A DNA stretch of 64,000 nt from Diaporthe sp. PMI_573 (taxonomy: Eukaryota; Ascomycota; Sordariomycetes; Diaporthales; Diaporthaceae). This document shows, in pieces, positions 11,480 through 23,750 of the stretch. Within the stretch, counting starts at the first letter, position 1. Each line of letters starts with the position of its first letter. The stretch lies in contig JAJTUP010000023.1 in the NCBI GenBank assembly GCA_021399435.1, positions 1 to 64,000 on the forward strand, read 5' to 3'. The notes below the pieces were generated by a model, which worked only from the letters and a program-made list of their open reading frames with translations, was not told the DNA's origin and made no database searches. Made by a program: the position numbers and the translations under genes.

Positions 11480-14400
11480 GCCGAGGTCCCTCTCTTCCAG
11501 TATGGATGGATTCCCACCAGGTTAACACAACCGGGCCATTCCGGCTCTGTAATCGATAAATTGAGTGTGTTCTCCGTGTCAAGGTATGCGGCTCGCTTTG
11601 GCTTTGTTCCCGCGCAATGTTACTTTTAGTACCGGCGGCCCGGGCCCTGATTTGTTCTTGGCTCCCACCCAACGATTCCGATTGCTGACCCGTGAACCTT
11701 ACCTGTCCCGCAGCGAATCTCACGTCCCATGGATCCAAAACATCGCGGACCTGACCACCTCCGGCTGGTTCCAGGTTGCGATACTGGTCATTTCCTTCTT
11801 GTGGACTCTAGCCAGTCTTCGCGCCTCAAAGAGCATCAGGGTCGCGCCCCACCACGCCAAGGCGTCCCAGATCTCGGTCGGTTATGAGCTGTGCTCGCAG
11901 ATCAGCCGGGCTTGCGCCTTGGCATTCATTGTCATCGCCGCCGTCAGGGGCGACACACAGCAATGGTACAATGTCGCGCTCGTCGCCGGCGCATTTATCT
12001 TCGGCCTCACCAGGCTCGCCAGCGGTCTGCGATGGCGTCACATCGCCCTGCACCAAGCGAACTTCCTCCTCGCAACCTCTCTTTTGCTGCTGGCAGCCGC
12101 TGAGGTTCTGCCCTTAATGGAGATGCATTCGACGTATCGGCCCGGAGACATGGTCATTGGCGCACTTGCTTCCCTCGCAGCTGCCAATCTCGTTGCGATC
12201 AGCACACCCAGGGAGTGGGCACCGCCTCCTGTGATCTTCGAAATCCTGGACGCTCCGGAGAAAGTGACCCCTGCGCCGGAGGAGACGTGCAGCTGGTGGA
12301 ATCTTTACCTGACCTTTGAGTGGCTGACTCCTCTCATCTGGAAGGGCTGCCGGAGAGCGGTTGACATGGACGAGCTGCCACCCCTGCCGTGGTACGATGA
12401 GCCCCTGTACCTGCTGACCAAGATCCAAGACGCCCGATCGAAGAGCAGTGACACCTTGTGGACAGTCTTGCGCTTCTTGCGCGTTGAGATGGCCCTGATG
12501 GCCTTCTTTGCGGGCACCTGTTACGCGGTCGAGCTCGTGGCACCCTTCGCCATGTATCAACTCCTAGCCTACCTTTCGAACCCCGACAAAACGATTCTCA
12601 GCCCCGTCATCTGGCTTGTTCTCTTGTTTGTTGGTCCCATGACCAAGACCGTCCTGTTTCAGCAATACATCTTCACGTCAACGCGATTGATCGTCCGTGT
12701 CAAAGCCGCCATGACACAGGAGCTGTACCACCGCGCAATGTCCTCTATGGAATTGGAAGGAGACATCCTAAACGACGCCAAGGGCCAGGAGGCCACGGCC
12801 AAAAAGACAACACACGCGGGACAACTGCAAAACCTCATGAGCGGTGATATTGATGCGATCTGGCAGGCCCGGGATGTTGTCCTGATAGGGGTTGGAGCCC
12901 CTACAGGCATAATACTCTCCTTCGTAGGTCTCTACACAATTCTAGGTTGGCCGGCTGCCGTCGGCTGCACCCTCATTGTAATCGCGATACCCGTGCCGAC
13001 ATATGTCGCGCAATTGATGGGTAAGAGCCAGCGTCAAGTCAAGGCAACGCAAGACGCCCGGATATCCCTGATTTCCGAGTACCTTGGTTCGATCAGGGCT
13101 ATCAAGTATTTCGCCTGGGAAGATGCCATGACGAAGGTAGTCGATAACGCTCGAGACGCCGAACAAAAGGTGCTCTGGAGGATCGCCCTTCTTTACACAC
13201 TGCTCGGAGAGGCGGTAGAGTTCATGCCAATGGTATCATTGGTTGTTATGTTCGTTTTGTATACCTCCGTGCTCAAAGAACCCCTTACCGCACAGGTTGC
13301 TTTCACGGTCCTATCGCTTGTTTCCACGATGAGGAACAACATCGGCATGTTTGGCTATCTTTCGAAATATGTCACGAATGCCTGGATTTCGTTCGATCGC
13401 CTTAATAGGTACTTCACCAGCACCACTCCACTAGTCACTTACCCAAAAGGTCCGCTCCGAATCGAGAAGGCTACGTTCAAGCGAAACAAGAAGGCGGACT
13501 TCACCCTGAAGGACATCTCCATCGACTTCGTCGAGGGTGGCTTGAACACCATCTTCGGAGCCTCTGGAAGCGGAAAAACGTCTTTGTTGCTGTCGGTCCT
13601 GGGCGAGACCATCAAAGAATCAGGTTCAGTGACGCGGCCTGACGACGTCGCATTTTCCTCTCAGACAGCGTGGCTCCAGAGCACGTCCATCAAGGAGAAC
13701 ATCCTCTTCTCCAGCCCCCTCGAGGAGGCCCGCTACAAACGCGTCATCGAGGCATGCTGCCTCCCGCTGGACCTCTCAGAGCTTCCCGACGGGGACGAGA
13801 CGGAAGTGGGTGAGAACGGGACGGCTTTGTCGGGCGGTCAAAAGGCGCGCGTTGCCCTGGCCCGGGCCCTCTACTCGAAGGCGCCGCTGCTCCTCCTGGA
13901 CGACATTTTCTCGGCGCTCGACTCCAAGACCACCGCCTCTGTGTGGGAGCACTGCTTTTGCACCGACCTCCTGAAGGGCCGCACGGTCGTGCTCGTCACC
14001 CAGGTGAAGTGGATCGCCGAGCAGGCCGATCTGCACGTGGTGTTGGAGAACGGCACGATCACGAGCCAAGAGCAGCACATCGGTATCGTCCGCAAGCCGG
14101 TCGAAGTCGCCAAGGATGCCATCGAGGGCGACGGCCCAGACGCAACGACAACAACCAACGCCAACGGAAACGGAAACGGAAACGGAAACGGAACCAATGG
14201 TGTGAATGGCGGTGAGGCCGCGAAGCCTACTGCCGCGTCGAAGCCCAAGAAGGACGACATCACAAAGGAGATGGAGGCCACCGGAGCAACCGGCAGAATG
14301 TCATTATTCCAGTACATGGCTTACTTTGGCGGCCCCGCATATCCATTCCTCACTCTGCTTGCCACTGTTGTTGGCACTGCTTCATTGCTAGCTACAACCT

Positions 14401-16428
14401 TGTGGGTCAGTGTTTGGGTCGACGCAGTCGATCGTGGAGATGCTGTTGATGTCGGGTATTATCTGGGGATATACACGGCTATAGCAGTGGGAAATCTCAT
14501 CATCGACGCTCTGGTGTTTCTCATCTACGCCAACGGTGGCTGGCAGGCCGCCAAAAGGCTTCATGCTGAGTTTGTCCGCAGCGTCATGAATGTCTCGCTG
14601 TCGTGGTTCAAGGTCAGTTCCTCCTAGCCCTTTATTCTTGCCTTCTCATCTAAAGTTGCGCACGCAGGATACACCTACGGGTAGAATTGTCAACAGATTC
14701 TCAAGGGACATGGCATCGCTCGACAATCAACTCAATCGCATGCTCCAAGGCACGATCCAGCTTGCGGTCGAGCTGGTCTTCCGACTAGGCGCCGTCTCGG
14801 CCATCATGCCCATATTCATCATCCCGGGGCTGTTCAGTTGCGTAGTCGGGTTTGTGGCAGGCGAAATGTACACGCGGACGGCAGTGGTCGTGAAGCGGCT
14901 GGTATCTTCAGCCCAGTCACCCGTCTTTTCGCAGTTCAACGACGACATGGCCGGGATACAGATCATCCGCGCCCGCAAGGGCGTAGCCAAGAGCTTTGCA
15001 AACCTGCTGGCCGAGAGGCTGCGCCCGTTCAACCGCGCCAACGAGACCAACTTCAATCTCAACCGCTGGGTCGGCCTGCGCATAGACTTTGTCACCGCCC
15101 TGGTCATGGCCTGCGCGGGAGCCATCGCCATCTCAAAGGTCGGCCTGATCCCCGCCGGCCTCGTGGGCTTCTCGCTCACCAACGCGAGCGGCCTGTCGTC
15201 GACGATCCTGTACCTGGTCCGCCTCGCCAACGAGCTCGAGGTGGAGCTGCAGAGCTTCCACCGCGTGAGGGAGTACGCATCGCTGGAGCCCGAGGAGAAG
15301 ACAGAGGACGCCGTCACCTCAGCCGCTCAACAGCAAGAGCCAGCCCCAGAGGTCCCGGCGTCATGGCCCGCGACAGGCGCGATCGAGTTCCGCAACGTGA
15401 CGATCCGGTACGACCCGGACGGGCCGGACATCCTCAAGGACATCAGCCTCAAGTTCGCGGCGGGCGAGCGCGTGGCCGTGGTGGGGCGCACGGGGTCCGG
15501 CAAGAGCACGCTCGTGCTGTCGCTGCTGCGCTTCACGCACGTCGTCCGCGGGCAGATCCTGTACGACGGCGTGGACATCACGCACGTCCCGCGCCGGCGC
15601 CTCCGCCGCTCGCTGACCATCATCCCGCAGGAGGCCGTCCTCTTCAACGGCACCGTGGGCACCAACCTCGACCCGGCGGGCGATGTCGCGCCGGAGGTCG
15701 TCGAGGGCGCCCTGGCCAGCTGCGCGGGCATCGCGAGCTTCAAGTTCCGCGACCGCGACGGCTCCAAGCCCAGCAGCGGAACAGACGGAGGGGAAGAAGA
15801 AGAAGAAGAACAAGTCCCCCCACCACCAACCGAGCAGACCCCCCTCCTAAGCGGTCTCCCCGCCCCAGAAGCAGAAGCCATCTCCTCCTCAGCGGCAGGT
15901 CTCTCCCCATCAACAACCGTGGACGCGCGGGGGGAGAACTTCTCGCACGGCCAGCGGCAGGTGCTCTCGCTGTGCCGCGCGCTGGTGCGCAAGTCCAAGC
16001 TGATGCTGCTGGACGAGGCGACCGCGTCCATGGACTACGAGACGGACCACGGGATCCAGGCGGTGCTGCGGCGCGAGATGAGCTTTGGCGGCGGCTCCTC
16101 GTCGGACGGCGGCAGGACGCTTGTCACCATCGCGCACCGTCTGCGGACCATTGCTGACTATGACCGTGTCGTGGTTATGGGCGGCGGCAGGGTTCTTGAG
16201 TGAGTTTTGCGAACCCCCCCCCCCGTCCTTTCACCATTCATATCTCCACAATGATGCTATCTCATAATTCGAGAATTCATTCTACAAACCAAGGATATCC
16301 TGCTAACGTCTTCCAACAGGATGGGCTCGCCTAAAGAGCTCTTTGGGGCCAAGGGGACCTTCTACGACATGGTGCAGCACTCAGGCGAGGTCAAGGAGCT
16401 GCAGGGCGTCTTTGGCGACTCTGAGTAG
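11480..16428 (+). CDS. ABC transporter, ABCC (MRP/YBT1-like) subfamily
   Basis: A full-size ATP-driven exporter, probably vacuolar or plasma-membrane, of the glutathione-conjugate/multidrug type. Exons are 11480-11583, 11630-14612, 14668-16199 and 16320-16428, giving about 1575 aa. The order is an N-terminal TMD0 with several TM segments, TMD1, NBD1, a linker, TMD2 and NBD2. NBD1 has Walker A GASGSGKT (near residue 678), signature LSGGQKARVALARA and Walker B LLLLDDIFS. NBD2 has GRTGSGKST (near 1304), signature FSHGQRQ and LMLLDEATAS. The Asp in place of the catalytic Glu in NBD1 is usual in ABCC proteins. The NBD1-TMD2 linker carries an Asn-Gly repeat, and NBD2 has an acidic/Pro/Ser insert before its signature. 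The start is uncertain: 11480 needs a 46-base first intron; the next in-frame ATG in the main exon is at 11586. Confidence 0.9.
14163..14192 (+). repeat. Hexanucleotide repeat (AACGGA)5 inside the ABC transporter
   Basis: Five perfect tandem copies of a 6-base unit encode Asn-Gly dipeptides in the linker after NBD1. In-frame expansion or contraction would change linker length without breaking the gene. Confidence 0.9.
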
Positions 16429-16992
16429 AATCTAAACGGCCCATTTTTAAAAGGTTTCTTAAATATAATTACCGAGTGGAGGGTTATAGTCTAAGATATA
16501 GACAGGGCCATGAGTCGGACTGGCTGCATAGATGTGTTTCATGCACATCGCGTGGAGTTTCTTAACGAATATGGAGGTGATATAAGCCACTGACAGCATC
16601 GACAACAAGACAATACGTGGAACACGCACAGAGTATAAGCTTTAGAAAATTTGTTTTTCATCCTGCCTCTTCCCTATAGCGGGAAGAAGGCTAAAATCCG
16701 TCTTTCCAAAACGTCCGTCATCGCACAGAATCAAGACAAGCTTCCGTCCATTGGCGTATCCATCCCGTGATGTCCGTTACGAATGCATGTCTCGTCTAGT
16801 TTTCCCCCCAGGCTCAAGGGCCATAACCAAATTATTTTTTGTCCGTCATCTAGTGAAGATTATGTGGATACAGAAAAAGTCAACCATCGGTCATTTTTTG
16901 CCCGTGACCAAGAGAGGGAGGGACGAAATCCTCCCAGTCCAATGATACCGCCCAGAACAAGAAAGGAAATACACATCGACTCAGTGTTCCAT
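16429..16992. other. Convergent 3' spacer
   Basis: Spacer between the 3' ends of the ABC transporter (+) and the GH17 gene (-). It should contain both 3' UTRs. Nothing else was recognised. Confidence 0.6.
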
Positions 16993-17173
16993 TTAAAGGA
17001 TCATGCACGCCGCCAGCAGGGCAACGAACGCAGCGCCGAAGGAGACCAGGTTCCCAGCCGCAGCATTGGTGATCACCGCGGTGGTGCTAGCCGATGGTGA
17101 GGAGCCACTGCCACTGCCACCGCCGACGGTCCCGTTGCCGCCAGCAGACCCAGAACCAGAACCAGAGCCTGAA

Positions 17174-17204
<31 letters not shown>

Positions 17205-18615
17205 TAGAACCACCGCTTCCTGAGCCGCCGGCGCCAGTGGGGTTCGTAGGCGTACCAGGCAGTGTCGCGGTCGCACCGCCGGCACCTCCAGCAGCCGTGC
17301 CACTCACGGTCACGACGCTACCGGCGCCCGCGGAAATACCAGGGGAGCCTGCATCAGCGCCACTGCCCGTGGCGACGGGCGGAGACACGGCCGTGGCACC
17401 GCCAGCACCGCTAGTTGTTGCGGTTGTGCCCGACGCGGCTGCCGAAGACGACGAGGAGGGAGACGAGGAAGAGGCGTTGCACGAGAGGTCGTAGAGCGGG
17501 GTGGTGGACAGGGAGCTTCCGACGACCCCGAAGCTAGGGGAGGGCGTGTTGGGCGCCGCGTCCTGGAGCGTGTACCACCAGGTGTTGGTCTTGCCGAACA
17601 GCATATTGCAGCCGACGTCGTCCCAGTACTTTTTGGCGTTGTCCGTGTTGGCCTGGGCCTGGTTCGCCGCGGGCCCGCTGATCGGCCACCCGGTCTCCGT
17701 CACCCAGACCTCCTTGCCCTGGGCCGCGGCCTGGGTCGCGCCGAATGCGTCGCCAAAGAGGGACGCGCCGTTCGAGATCCCGTTGGCCATTGTGGTCTTT
17801 TGGGGGTGGTGTTAGTGTCGGAAAGTGGGCAGGCAGGGGGAAGAAATGTCCAAGGGGGAAGTTACCTGGAAGTAAGGGTAGGCATCGACGCCGAGGAAGT
17901 CAGAAGCTGAGATCACGGCATCGTTGGACGCGTTGACCCAGGCAGTCCACGTATCGACGTGGCCGACAGGGACTCCGGACAGAGGCGTGCCAGCGATGGC
18001 ATCCCGGACCTGCTTGATGTAGCCGACTAGGACATCCGGGCCAACGCCAGGGTTCTCCTTGTTGAGAATGCCGGTGGGCGAGATTCGGTAGAGGTCCTCA
18101 GACCCCACGGAGATGCCGGCGACGAGGCCGCCGCTGCCGAGCTGGGAGCCGTAGGTGGCGATGGCGGACTTGAGGGCGGTGATCTCGTTGGCGAAGCTGG
18201 CGTCGCCGGCCGAGGCCCACAGGCCCAGGAGGAGGGAGGTCTTGGTGCTGATCGCCGCCGGAATAGCCTGGATGGGGCTGTCGGCGGTGCCGCCTTGCTG
18301 GAATGGGGTATTAGCCGCACGGTGCATGGGAGTGAGACATTATCAAACAGCGGACATGCGAACAAAACAAAACGGAACAAAATCAAACAAAACAACGCTT
18401 GGGACGACAAGACTCACAACTGTGGTGTACAGACGTGCGGAGTTGAAGACACCTGGAGCACTGATCAATCCCTGTGAAGTCTTGAACTCGGCCTCGAAGT
18501 CGCTCTGGACCTTGGCCGCGCCCGATGTGAAGGTAGAGCCGTAGTTGAAGCCCTGATATGCGGCCAATGCAGGAGAGGCGACAGCGAGTGCCACCAGAGA
18601 TGATTGGCCGAGCAT
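16993..18615 (-). CDS. eglC: GPI-anchored glucan endo-1,3-beta-glucosidase, GH17 (EglC-like)
   Basis: A cell-wall enzyme that cleaves beta-1,3-glucan during wall remodelling. Exons are 18418-18615, 17866-18297 and 16993-17796, giving 477 aa. The protein starts with a signal peptide (residues 1 to about 19, ending PALAA) followed by YQGFNYG, the usual mature start of fungal GH17 enzymes. The acid/base Glu lies in VGSED and the nucleophile in WVTETGWP. After the catalytic domain (to about residue 310) comes a Ser/Thr/Gly-rich stalk with a perfect Gly-Ser repeat. A hydrophobic C-terminal tail preceded by small residues (NAAAG) fits a GPI attachment signal. The two introns restore the conserved segments LYTTV/QGGTAD and PYFQ/TTMANG. 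The name follows Aspergillus EglC. Confidence 0.92.
17144..17210 (-). repeat. Hexanucleotide repeat encoding (Gly-Ser)n in the GH17 stalk
   Basis: Tandem copies of CCAGAG and near variants on the plus strand encode the Gly-Ser run of the wall-spanning stalk. Copy number is probably variable between strains. Confidence 0.8.
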
Positions 18616-20515
18616 CTTGAGGAAGTGTGAGAGAGTTGGTTGAATGAGGGGTGTAAGTTATTCTGGCAGGAACTGGGAATAAACTCTAGTTCACAAGGTC
18701 CAAAAACAAGTCTTGGTGATGCTTGGGTTGACAGAGGTTCAAGAAACGAGAGTAATAAGGCCAGTCCGGGTACGTCTGTGTGTGAGGGAGAAGGTCAGGT
18801 TGTTTTTATTAGTAGTGGCGTATGGCAAGTGGAATTGAGTGGCGTATTGGGATACGAAGAAGGAGCTAAGCAGTAGCAGTGTTGGTAGTATTGGGATGGG
18901 GATAGCCCAGGAACTACTACAGTAATGGACAAACTGATGAGCGAATGTGCTGTCCTGATGGGACAAGAATCCAATGCCAGGAAGAGCAGAAATGTCAAAG
19001 ATGGTGGCAAGCAGGAGGAATAATATCAAAGGGAAGGGCCACAACAGGAGACAAAGGCTGGATATAAGGGACGGGAGTTGGGAGGGTACAACCACATGGA
19101 TGACATGATGGGAGGGACAACCCGGACGGATCGATCGGGCTGTCTACCAAATTACACACACGCTTGGATGTTTGGCAAGAGTGTGAGTATGACTGAGAGC
19201 TCGTGTACGTGTACGTGTACATGTGTGTGTGTCAGGCAATGCCCTGATTGGGTGTCCAAGTGGGATTTGTTTTCTGGGTGTCTGGGTGCCACGGAAGGAA
19301 TTCCCTCTCTCCCTCTCTGTGCGTCCCGTCTGCCGCGGTCGTTGGCGCCTGCTGGCGTGCGCCCCCTGCGTGAGATGGTGCAATGTTGGGCCCCCAAGCG
19401 CAGCCATGCCGTCCCAATCGGGGGCGTGCTCGCCAGGCTCGTGCAGGTTGTTCCTGCACTAGTGGCGCTGTCGTGCGAGCTTCCGTCCAACTCCCCGGCC
19501 TGCCGTTGGTTGGGGTCCTCTCCTGGCCTGGCCTCTCCTGATGCCAGCAGAAGCGTGCATCGGCTGGAACAGACGACTGAGCACCGCATTGAAGAATTTT
19601 CCTAGGAGCTGCACTTGTTCGACCGGCTACATTGCAGTCAGTGTCGAGCAGGTGAGTCTGATGAACAGGCTGGGCTGAGGTGGACTGCTTGACTACATAC
19701 ACCCTCCGGTCTTGGTCCTCGCTTGGTCTTGCTTGACCTTGGCCCACTCTGCTGCCCATGACCTGCCCACTTCCCCAGAGTTGGACGATGGACGTTGCAT
19801 TCAAGTCAGTCAGTGGGGCCAATGTTTTGCAAACAAGCTTCTGGGCAGACAGGGGCCCCTGCGGCCTGTTCTTCTTCTCTCGCCCAATCAGTCATGCCCA
19901 GCCCGGTCCTTCTTCCACATTTAGCCGTGTCATTGGGGAACCACAGGCCGGCCAGACCTGGGCTGACAGTCACGAATTCGGGGGAATACGAGCACATATT
20001 GATTCCCTCGCGCCTTGTTCCCGGTCCCCCACGGTGCTTTTCCCACGTCACGCTCTCTCATGCACTACTTCGTAAGCGAGTGTGTATGTCAAGCGCACCG
20101 TACTACCGATCCGCGGCCCCTAGTGCTGCCAAACATGGAAGCTATTACGTGGTTTGTCTTATACGACCCAACACACACACACATCCGTCCAAAATAATGG
20201 CGGAACTACCTGAGATGGGCCTTGCATTTTTTTTCTCAGCTAGAAAATCCGAAAACAGTGACACACGGGGTCGCGTGGTGTGCATAATGGCGCTGGCCCG
20301 TTAGAGCGCCATTCACACGTCCAACTGATCGTGCTACACAGCTTGTTCCGCAACTATTCTCATGGAACGTGTCATCTGATGACAAGCAAACCAGGGCTCA
20401 GGTTCATGTCATGTTTCAATGATGATTGAAACACCCTCAAAAGAGGAAATCCGACTTCCCAGCTCGCATCATCTCACCCAGAGGAATGAATGTGGACTCG
20501 CCCCGCCACAAACAC
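18616..20515. other. Intergenic, promoter side of GH17 gene; no gene seen
   Basis: A 1.9-kb spacer between the GH17 start and the 3' end of the next MFS gene. It contains short alternating GT/AC runs near 19200-19232 and 20168-20182. The open frames here show no family features. Confidence 0.55.
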
Positions 20516-22021
20516 CTACAGAAAAGCCACCATTTTGTGCCACCTCCACAGGACAGCCCAGCCCCCAAGCACAGAGGAGAGTCCTGTGAATACAATCAGC
20601 GGGCCATACGTCGTGCCGTAGCCAAGCGTCCCCAGCGAAGCCTGACCGCCGGCCTTCAACAGGGGAAGGCCGACGAGCCCGCCGCCAACGTATCCGACGC
20701 CCCTCGCGCCGTTGAGCAGCCCGTAGAGCATCCCCGTGTCGACGGCCTCGTTGCCGTCCCTGGCCTCGCCCTCGAGCTCGTTGAGCACGCTGCCCCACGT
20801 CGCCGAGTACCCGCCCGCGAAGAAGCCGAACGTGGCCGAGAAGAGCACCAGCAGCGCCATGCTCCCGCGCCACGCGAGCCCCCAGAACAGAAACGCCGCG
20901 AGCGCGGACCCGGCCGCCGGGATGGCCGTCACTGTTGCTGCGGACAGGCGGAGTCGCCTGCTGTCGCACAGAAAGCCGAAGAAGGACGAGGACGCGATCC
21001 CGGGGAGGTTGAACACGGTCAGGAGCAGCGTCGCCGACGCCTGCGAGAGCCCCGCCACGTCGTGCGCGTACGTGCTCAGGTACGTCTGGGGGATGCCGTA
21101 CCCGGCGCTCTGGAGGAGGATCGCCGCGCTGTAGATGTAGATGGTCCTGTGCCGGAGGAAGTGCCATGGTATCCTGCGCGACCGCGGCGGCTCCGCACCT
21201 GACGACGACGACGACAGCAGGCGGCTCTGCTCCAGGATATGCGGATGTGTGGGGATCATGAAGATGGCCGGGATGCACGTCGCGGCGGCCACGGCAGCCC
21301 ATACCCTGGCCGCCGCGCGGAAGCCGTAGCTGTCGAGGAGTGCCCTGAACAGGAACGGGCACGCCGAGCCCACGACGTTCTTACACGACAGCGTGACTCC
21401 GTACGCGAGCGCCCTGTTGCTCTTCCCACTGTCGCCCTGGTTGCTGCTAAACCACTCCCCCAGCGACAGCGTCACGGGGCTGAAGACGAGCGCGCAGCCC
21501 AGCGGCGCCAGAACCCCCTGCGTAGCGACCAGGTGCCACGCGGTCGTGCTCAGCGACGACAGCAGGAAGCTCGCGCACGTGAGGATGCTGCCGCACAGCG
21601 CGGCGGCCTGGCGCCAGCGGGCCCAGCGCTTGGTGAAGAGGGCGAAGAGGAACGGCATCGAGATGTAGATTATCCCGTTGAAGGTCGTGCCGATCACGCC
21701 TGTGAGCTCGCGGCTGCCGCTCAGCGGCCAGTTGCTGGTGAAGTACTCCTGGACCACGCCGTAGCTCATCGCGAAGCCTGAGTGCGAATTATGTCAGCGA
21801 TGTTTCTGGACTGGAAAAGGGGGCTGTAGGACAGTACCCCATATTGGCAGTTGGATCAAGCCAGAGCCGATCAGGACACAGACTTTTTTCACGTTTGTGC
21901 CGTTTCGCCGGCAACCAGCCTGGTCATGATCAACGCTTCCTTGTTCCTCGGTCTGAATCTCCAACTCGCCGAGGTTGGAAGGCGTAGTTTGACGTAGTGA
22001 GATCGTCTCGGTTTGTGACAT
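20516..22021 (-). CDS. MFS transporter, monocarboxylate-porter (MCT/Mch) type
   Basis: A 12-TM membrane transporter of the family containing yeast Mch proteins and many secondary-metabolite or riboflavin transporters; the substrate is unknown. Exons are 21838-22021 and 20516-21777, giving 481 aa. The N-terminal 50 residues are hydrophilic. The splice joins LIQLPIWG to FAMSYGVVQEYFTSNW, the highly conserved TM1 region of fungal members. Later landmarks are GTTFNGIIYISMPF, the LSLGEWFS segment and the central Ser-rich loop before SRRIPWHF. Third codon positions in exon 2 are very GC-rich. Its start lies 345 bases from the viperin stop on the same strand, so the two are neighbours but presumably separate units. 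Confidence 0.88.
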
Positions 22022-22366
22022 TGTGAATTACGTGACCATGAAGGTTGATGGAGTAGACGATGCCCAACAAGAATTTGCAATCATCCCAGGAAGAGTCATT
22101 CGGTTTATATTTATCCTCGCCAGTGACTTTCGAAGCAAACGAAAGAAGTCAGTCATGATGGTGACGGTGACGTTGACGGCAAGGATAAAGACAAGCCCTG
22201 CGCCCTAGTTCCCCGACCGGACGAATGAGAAGTTATCGCCGCCGATCTCGGCAAGCCTCATTGACCAGTCTAAGATCCCAAATCTACCGCGATCCAGAGT
22301 CTCACTCGACCATGGTGCAAAACTCGGATTGACCGAACCAGGACTTGATCACTGGCCATCTTAGAC
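22022..22366. other. Spacer between viperin 3' end and MFS promoter
   Basis: 345 bases that must hold the viperin 3' UTR and terminator and the MFS promoter, both on the minus strand. Nothing further was seen. Confidence 0.5.
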
Positions 22367-23750
22367 CTACCACTCCAGCTCCTTATCAGAACCACCACAA
22401 CCTCCCTCAGCACCGTCCGCGACCTGCGGCTTCCGCCACTCGTAGATCCCACCTCTCTTGTCAAACGCAACCTTGTCCCACGCGACCTGCTGCATGGCCT
22501 TCCTGACACCGACATCCAGCAACGACTCGCTCTTCCTCATCGGGCCGTCGCCCTTGTCGAGGAACCGCATCCGCTCGTCCAGCAACAGGTAGCTCCCGGC
22601 CATGGTCCGGTTGTCCTCGGGCACGTAGCACGGCAGGTGCCTGTGCCTGTCGCAGAAGACCTCCCACTGCTCCTGGGAGACGAGGAAGTTTCTGGCGTCG
22701 CGCACACCTGGGACGTGTTAATCGCCTGTTACGGGTTGTACTCCAAAATATGACGGGCGGTGAAAATGGGACTTACGGGTCTCGTCCTCGTTCTCACCCT
22801 CGACGATCAGGCACTGGAACACCTTCCACCGGGACGGCGCCAGCTCTGCGATTTGTGCCGTCATGTCCTCGTCCCAGTTGTGGATGTTGACGACGGTGTT
22901 GAGCTTGAACATGATGCCGTACCCCCTGCACCATCCAGCAATGCGGAACACCTGCGCCACGTGGCCGCCGTCACCTTGGCCGTTCTCCCCGCGCCCGATC
23001 AACTTGTTTGTCTCCTGGACGAACGAGTCGCAGGATATGGCCAGGATATCCAGGTATCGGCCGTACTGGCGGAGCCACCTCTTGCGGATCTTGCTCCCGT
23101 TGCTGATGATGCTCACGCTCTCGAGGTCCAGGTCGTCTTTGCAGTACCGCAGGAGCTCGCCAAGGAACTTTGGGTGCAGGAAGGGCTCGCCGCCGGCGAT
23201 GTTGAGCTTGCGCATGCCGGCATCTAGTTACCTGTTAATCACCTGCTACGGGTCCCAAAGTGTTGTGTTTGAACCATTCCAAACATGGGAGCCGGGGAGC
23301 AGCAAACGGAGAATGGATCTTACCCTTGAGGAGGCGGAGGCCGCGCTTGGCTTCGTCCAGGGAGAGGATGTAGCCCGAGGTGTTGGTGTGGAAGCAGAAC
23401 CCACACCCATAGTTGCAATCGCGGGACGGGAAGTAGTTGACGGAGATGGGGGCGTACTGGTCGTCAGCCACCACGGGCTTGGACTTGTCGGAGTCGGCGC
23501 TGCGCAAGAAGTAAGGTACCGTGAGCGCCAGAACGACTGCGGCGATAATGTAACCCGGAGGGGTCAAAAACAGCGCCAGAGCTACAGTGAGCAGTACGGC
23601 GAGTGCGGTGAAGATGAAAATCGGAACGATTGAGAAGAACACCACTGTGGCCACTAGAATGGGTGCGATGACAGGTACAATGAAGAGGAAAAGCGGGATG
23701 GCTGAGAGTATCGCCAGCCCCTTTAGGGCAGCAGAGGTCCAGATTCCCAT
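22367..23750 (-). CDS. Viperin-like radical SAM enzyme (RSAD2 family)
   Basis: Viperins use a [4Fe-4S] cluster and S-adenosylmethionine to convert CTP (or UTP/GTP in some members) to 3'-deoxy-3',4'-didehydro nucleotides that terminate viral RNA synthesis. Exons are 23324-23750, 22777-23223 and 22708-side exon 22367-22707, giving 404 aa. The cluster motif CNYGCGFCFHT holds Cys112, Cys116 and Cys119 in the CxxxCxxC spacing, in the exact viperin context NYFPSRDCNYGCGFCFH. The SAM-binding segment LNIAGGEPFLHP follows, then SIISNGSKI and FKLNTVVN. The C-terminal region has RGGIYEW and a terminal Trp (KELEW), like human viperin. Unlike the animal protein, the first 80 residues form about three strongly hydrophobic segments rather than one amphipathic helix. 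Catalytic activity and substrate are inferred from the family. Confidence 0.93.

Noticed and set aside
14838..16157. 439-aa Arg/Pro/Gly-rich open frame
   Set aside because: Shadow of the ABC transporter second half in another frame, produced by high GC at third positions.
20426..21202. 258-aa open frame antisense to the MFS transporter
   Set aside because: Antisense to conserved transmembrane coding sequence; highly charged repetitive composition typical of a shadow frame.
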